Assembly (NCBI GenBank): GCA_022539475.1
Contig: VCMS01000365.1
Span: 1-64,000, forward strand
DNA from: Gracilaria domingensis
Lineage: Eukaryota > Rhodophyta > Florideophyceae > Gracilariales > Gracilariaceae
Direction of reading: 5' to 3'
DNA: 64,000 bases
Shown here: positions 63,901 through 64,000 of the stretch, one piece after another
Position numbering within the stretch: the first letter of the stretch is position 1
Layout: every line of letters begins with the position of its first letter
Program-made: the position numbers and the translations under genes
Notes under the pieces: model-generated
Told to the model about the DNA's origin: nothing
Seen by the model: only the letters and a program-made list of their open reading frames with translations
Database searches by the model: none

Positions 63901-64000
63901 GTCGCACACTCGATCGACGTGACTACCCCCCCGACACGAACAAGGAGGAGGTGATTCTAGAACGGATCTCTCATCTCCCAAGAGATAGACAGGTGGACCT
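59082..64000 (+). mobile_element. Element D: Ty3/Gypsy, 5' part only, runs off the window
   Basis: LTR 59082-60986 (shared with C), primer-binding site at 60987, then Gag, both CCHC knuckles, protease and most of the acidic linker up to the window end, just short of the RT domain. The gag ATG is at 60975, inside the LTR end as in A. Its length is co-linear with element A over 3 kb and no break was seen in the part present. Whether it is whole cannot be judged here. Confidence 0.88.

Overview
The window looks like nuclear DNA of a photosynthetic eukaryote, most likely a red alga with a repeat-rich genome (Chondrus-type florideophytes are the closest picture I can offer; this is inference, not identification). 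The reasons are: a methionine sulfoxide reductase with a bipartite, twin-arginine, thylakoid-lumen-type leader; mostly intronless genes beside one gene with four very short GT-AG introns; TATAAAAG-type boxes about 120-140 bp upstream of several start codons; a PDR-type ABC transporter; and very large Ty3/Gypsy elements around a compact island of host genes.

Layout. 1-5298: sparse DNA with one coiled-coil hypothetical gene (530-1459), AT-rich spacer and a diverged tandem duplication. 5304-16615: a complete, young Ty3/Gypsy LTR retrotransposon (element A) with a 5-bp target duplication GTGAC, unusually long LTRs (about 2.5 kb) and a single gag-pol frame. 16621-41664: a host gene island. In order it holds a PDR/ABCG transporter (one apparent frameshift), a possible fibrillin-like gene remnant, an M20 metallopeptidase, a small secreted NTF2-like protein, a KMO-like FAD monooxygenase, a lumenal MsrB, a parallel beta-helix protein, a secreted alpha-carbonic anhydrase, a Cys/Pro-rich repeat protein, a secreted TIMP/netrin-domain protein and a five-exon multicopper oxidase. 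Many products carry signal peptides, so the island is weighted towards extracellular, wall or membrane functions. 41670-64000: a tandem run of related Ty3/Gypsy elements (B, C, D). C and D share an LTR. A 919-bp N gap (50079-50997) is flanked by indel-rich, low-quality-looking sequence.

The most unusual biology is in the LTRs. Every copy carries, in the transcribed leader part of the LTR, a frame for a protein with two U1/JAZ-type C2H2 zinc fingers. Its divergence between LTR lineages is overwhelmingly synonymous. Element A has exchanged its whole U3, from the LTR start exactly to the TATA box, relative to B-D. The new U3 carries an antisense 141-codon gene with GC-rich third positions and its own TATA-like box, plus a 44-bp tandem repeat. 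On the host side, a TIMP-like inhibitor with the diagnostic N-terminal Cys-x-Cys and a 16-nt microexon that encodes most of the HCH copper site of the multicopper oxidase stand out.
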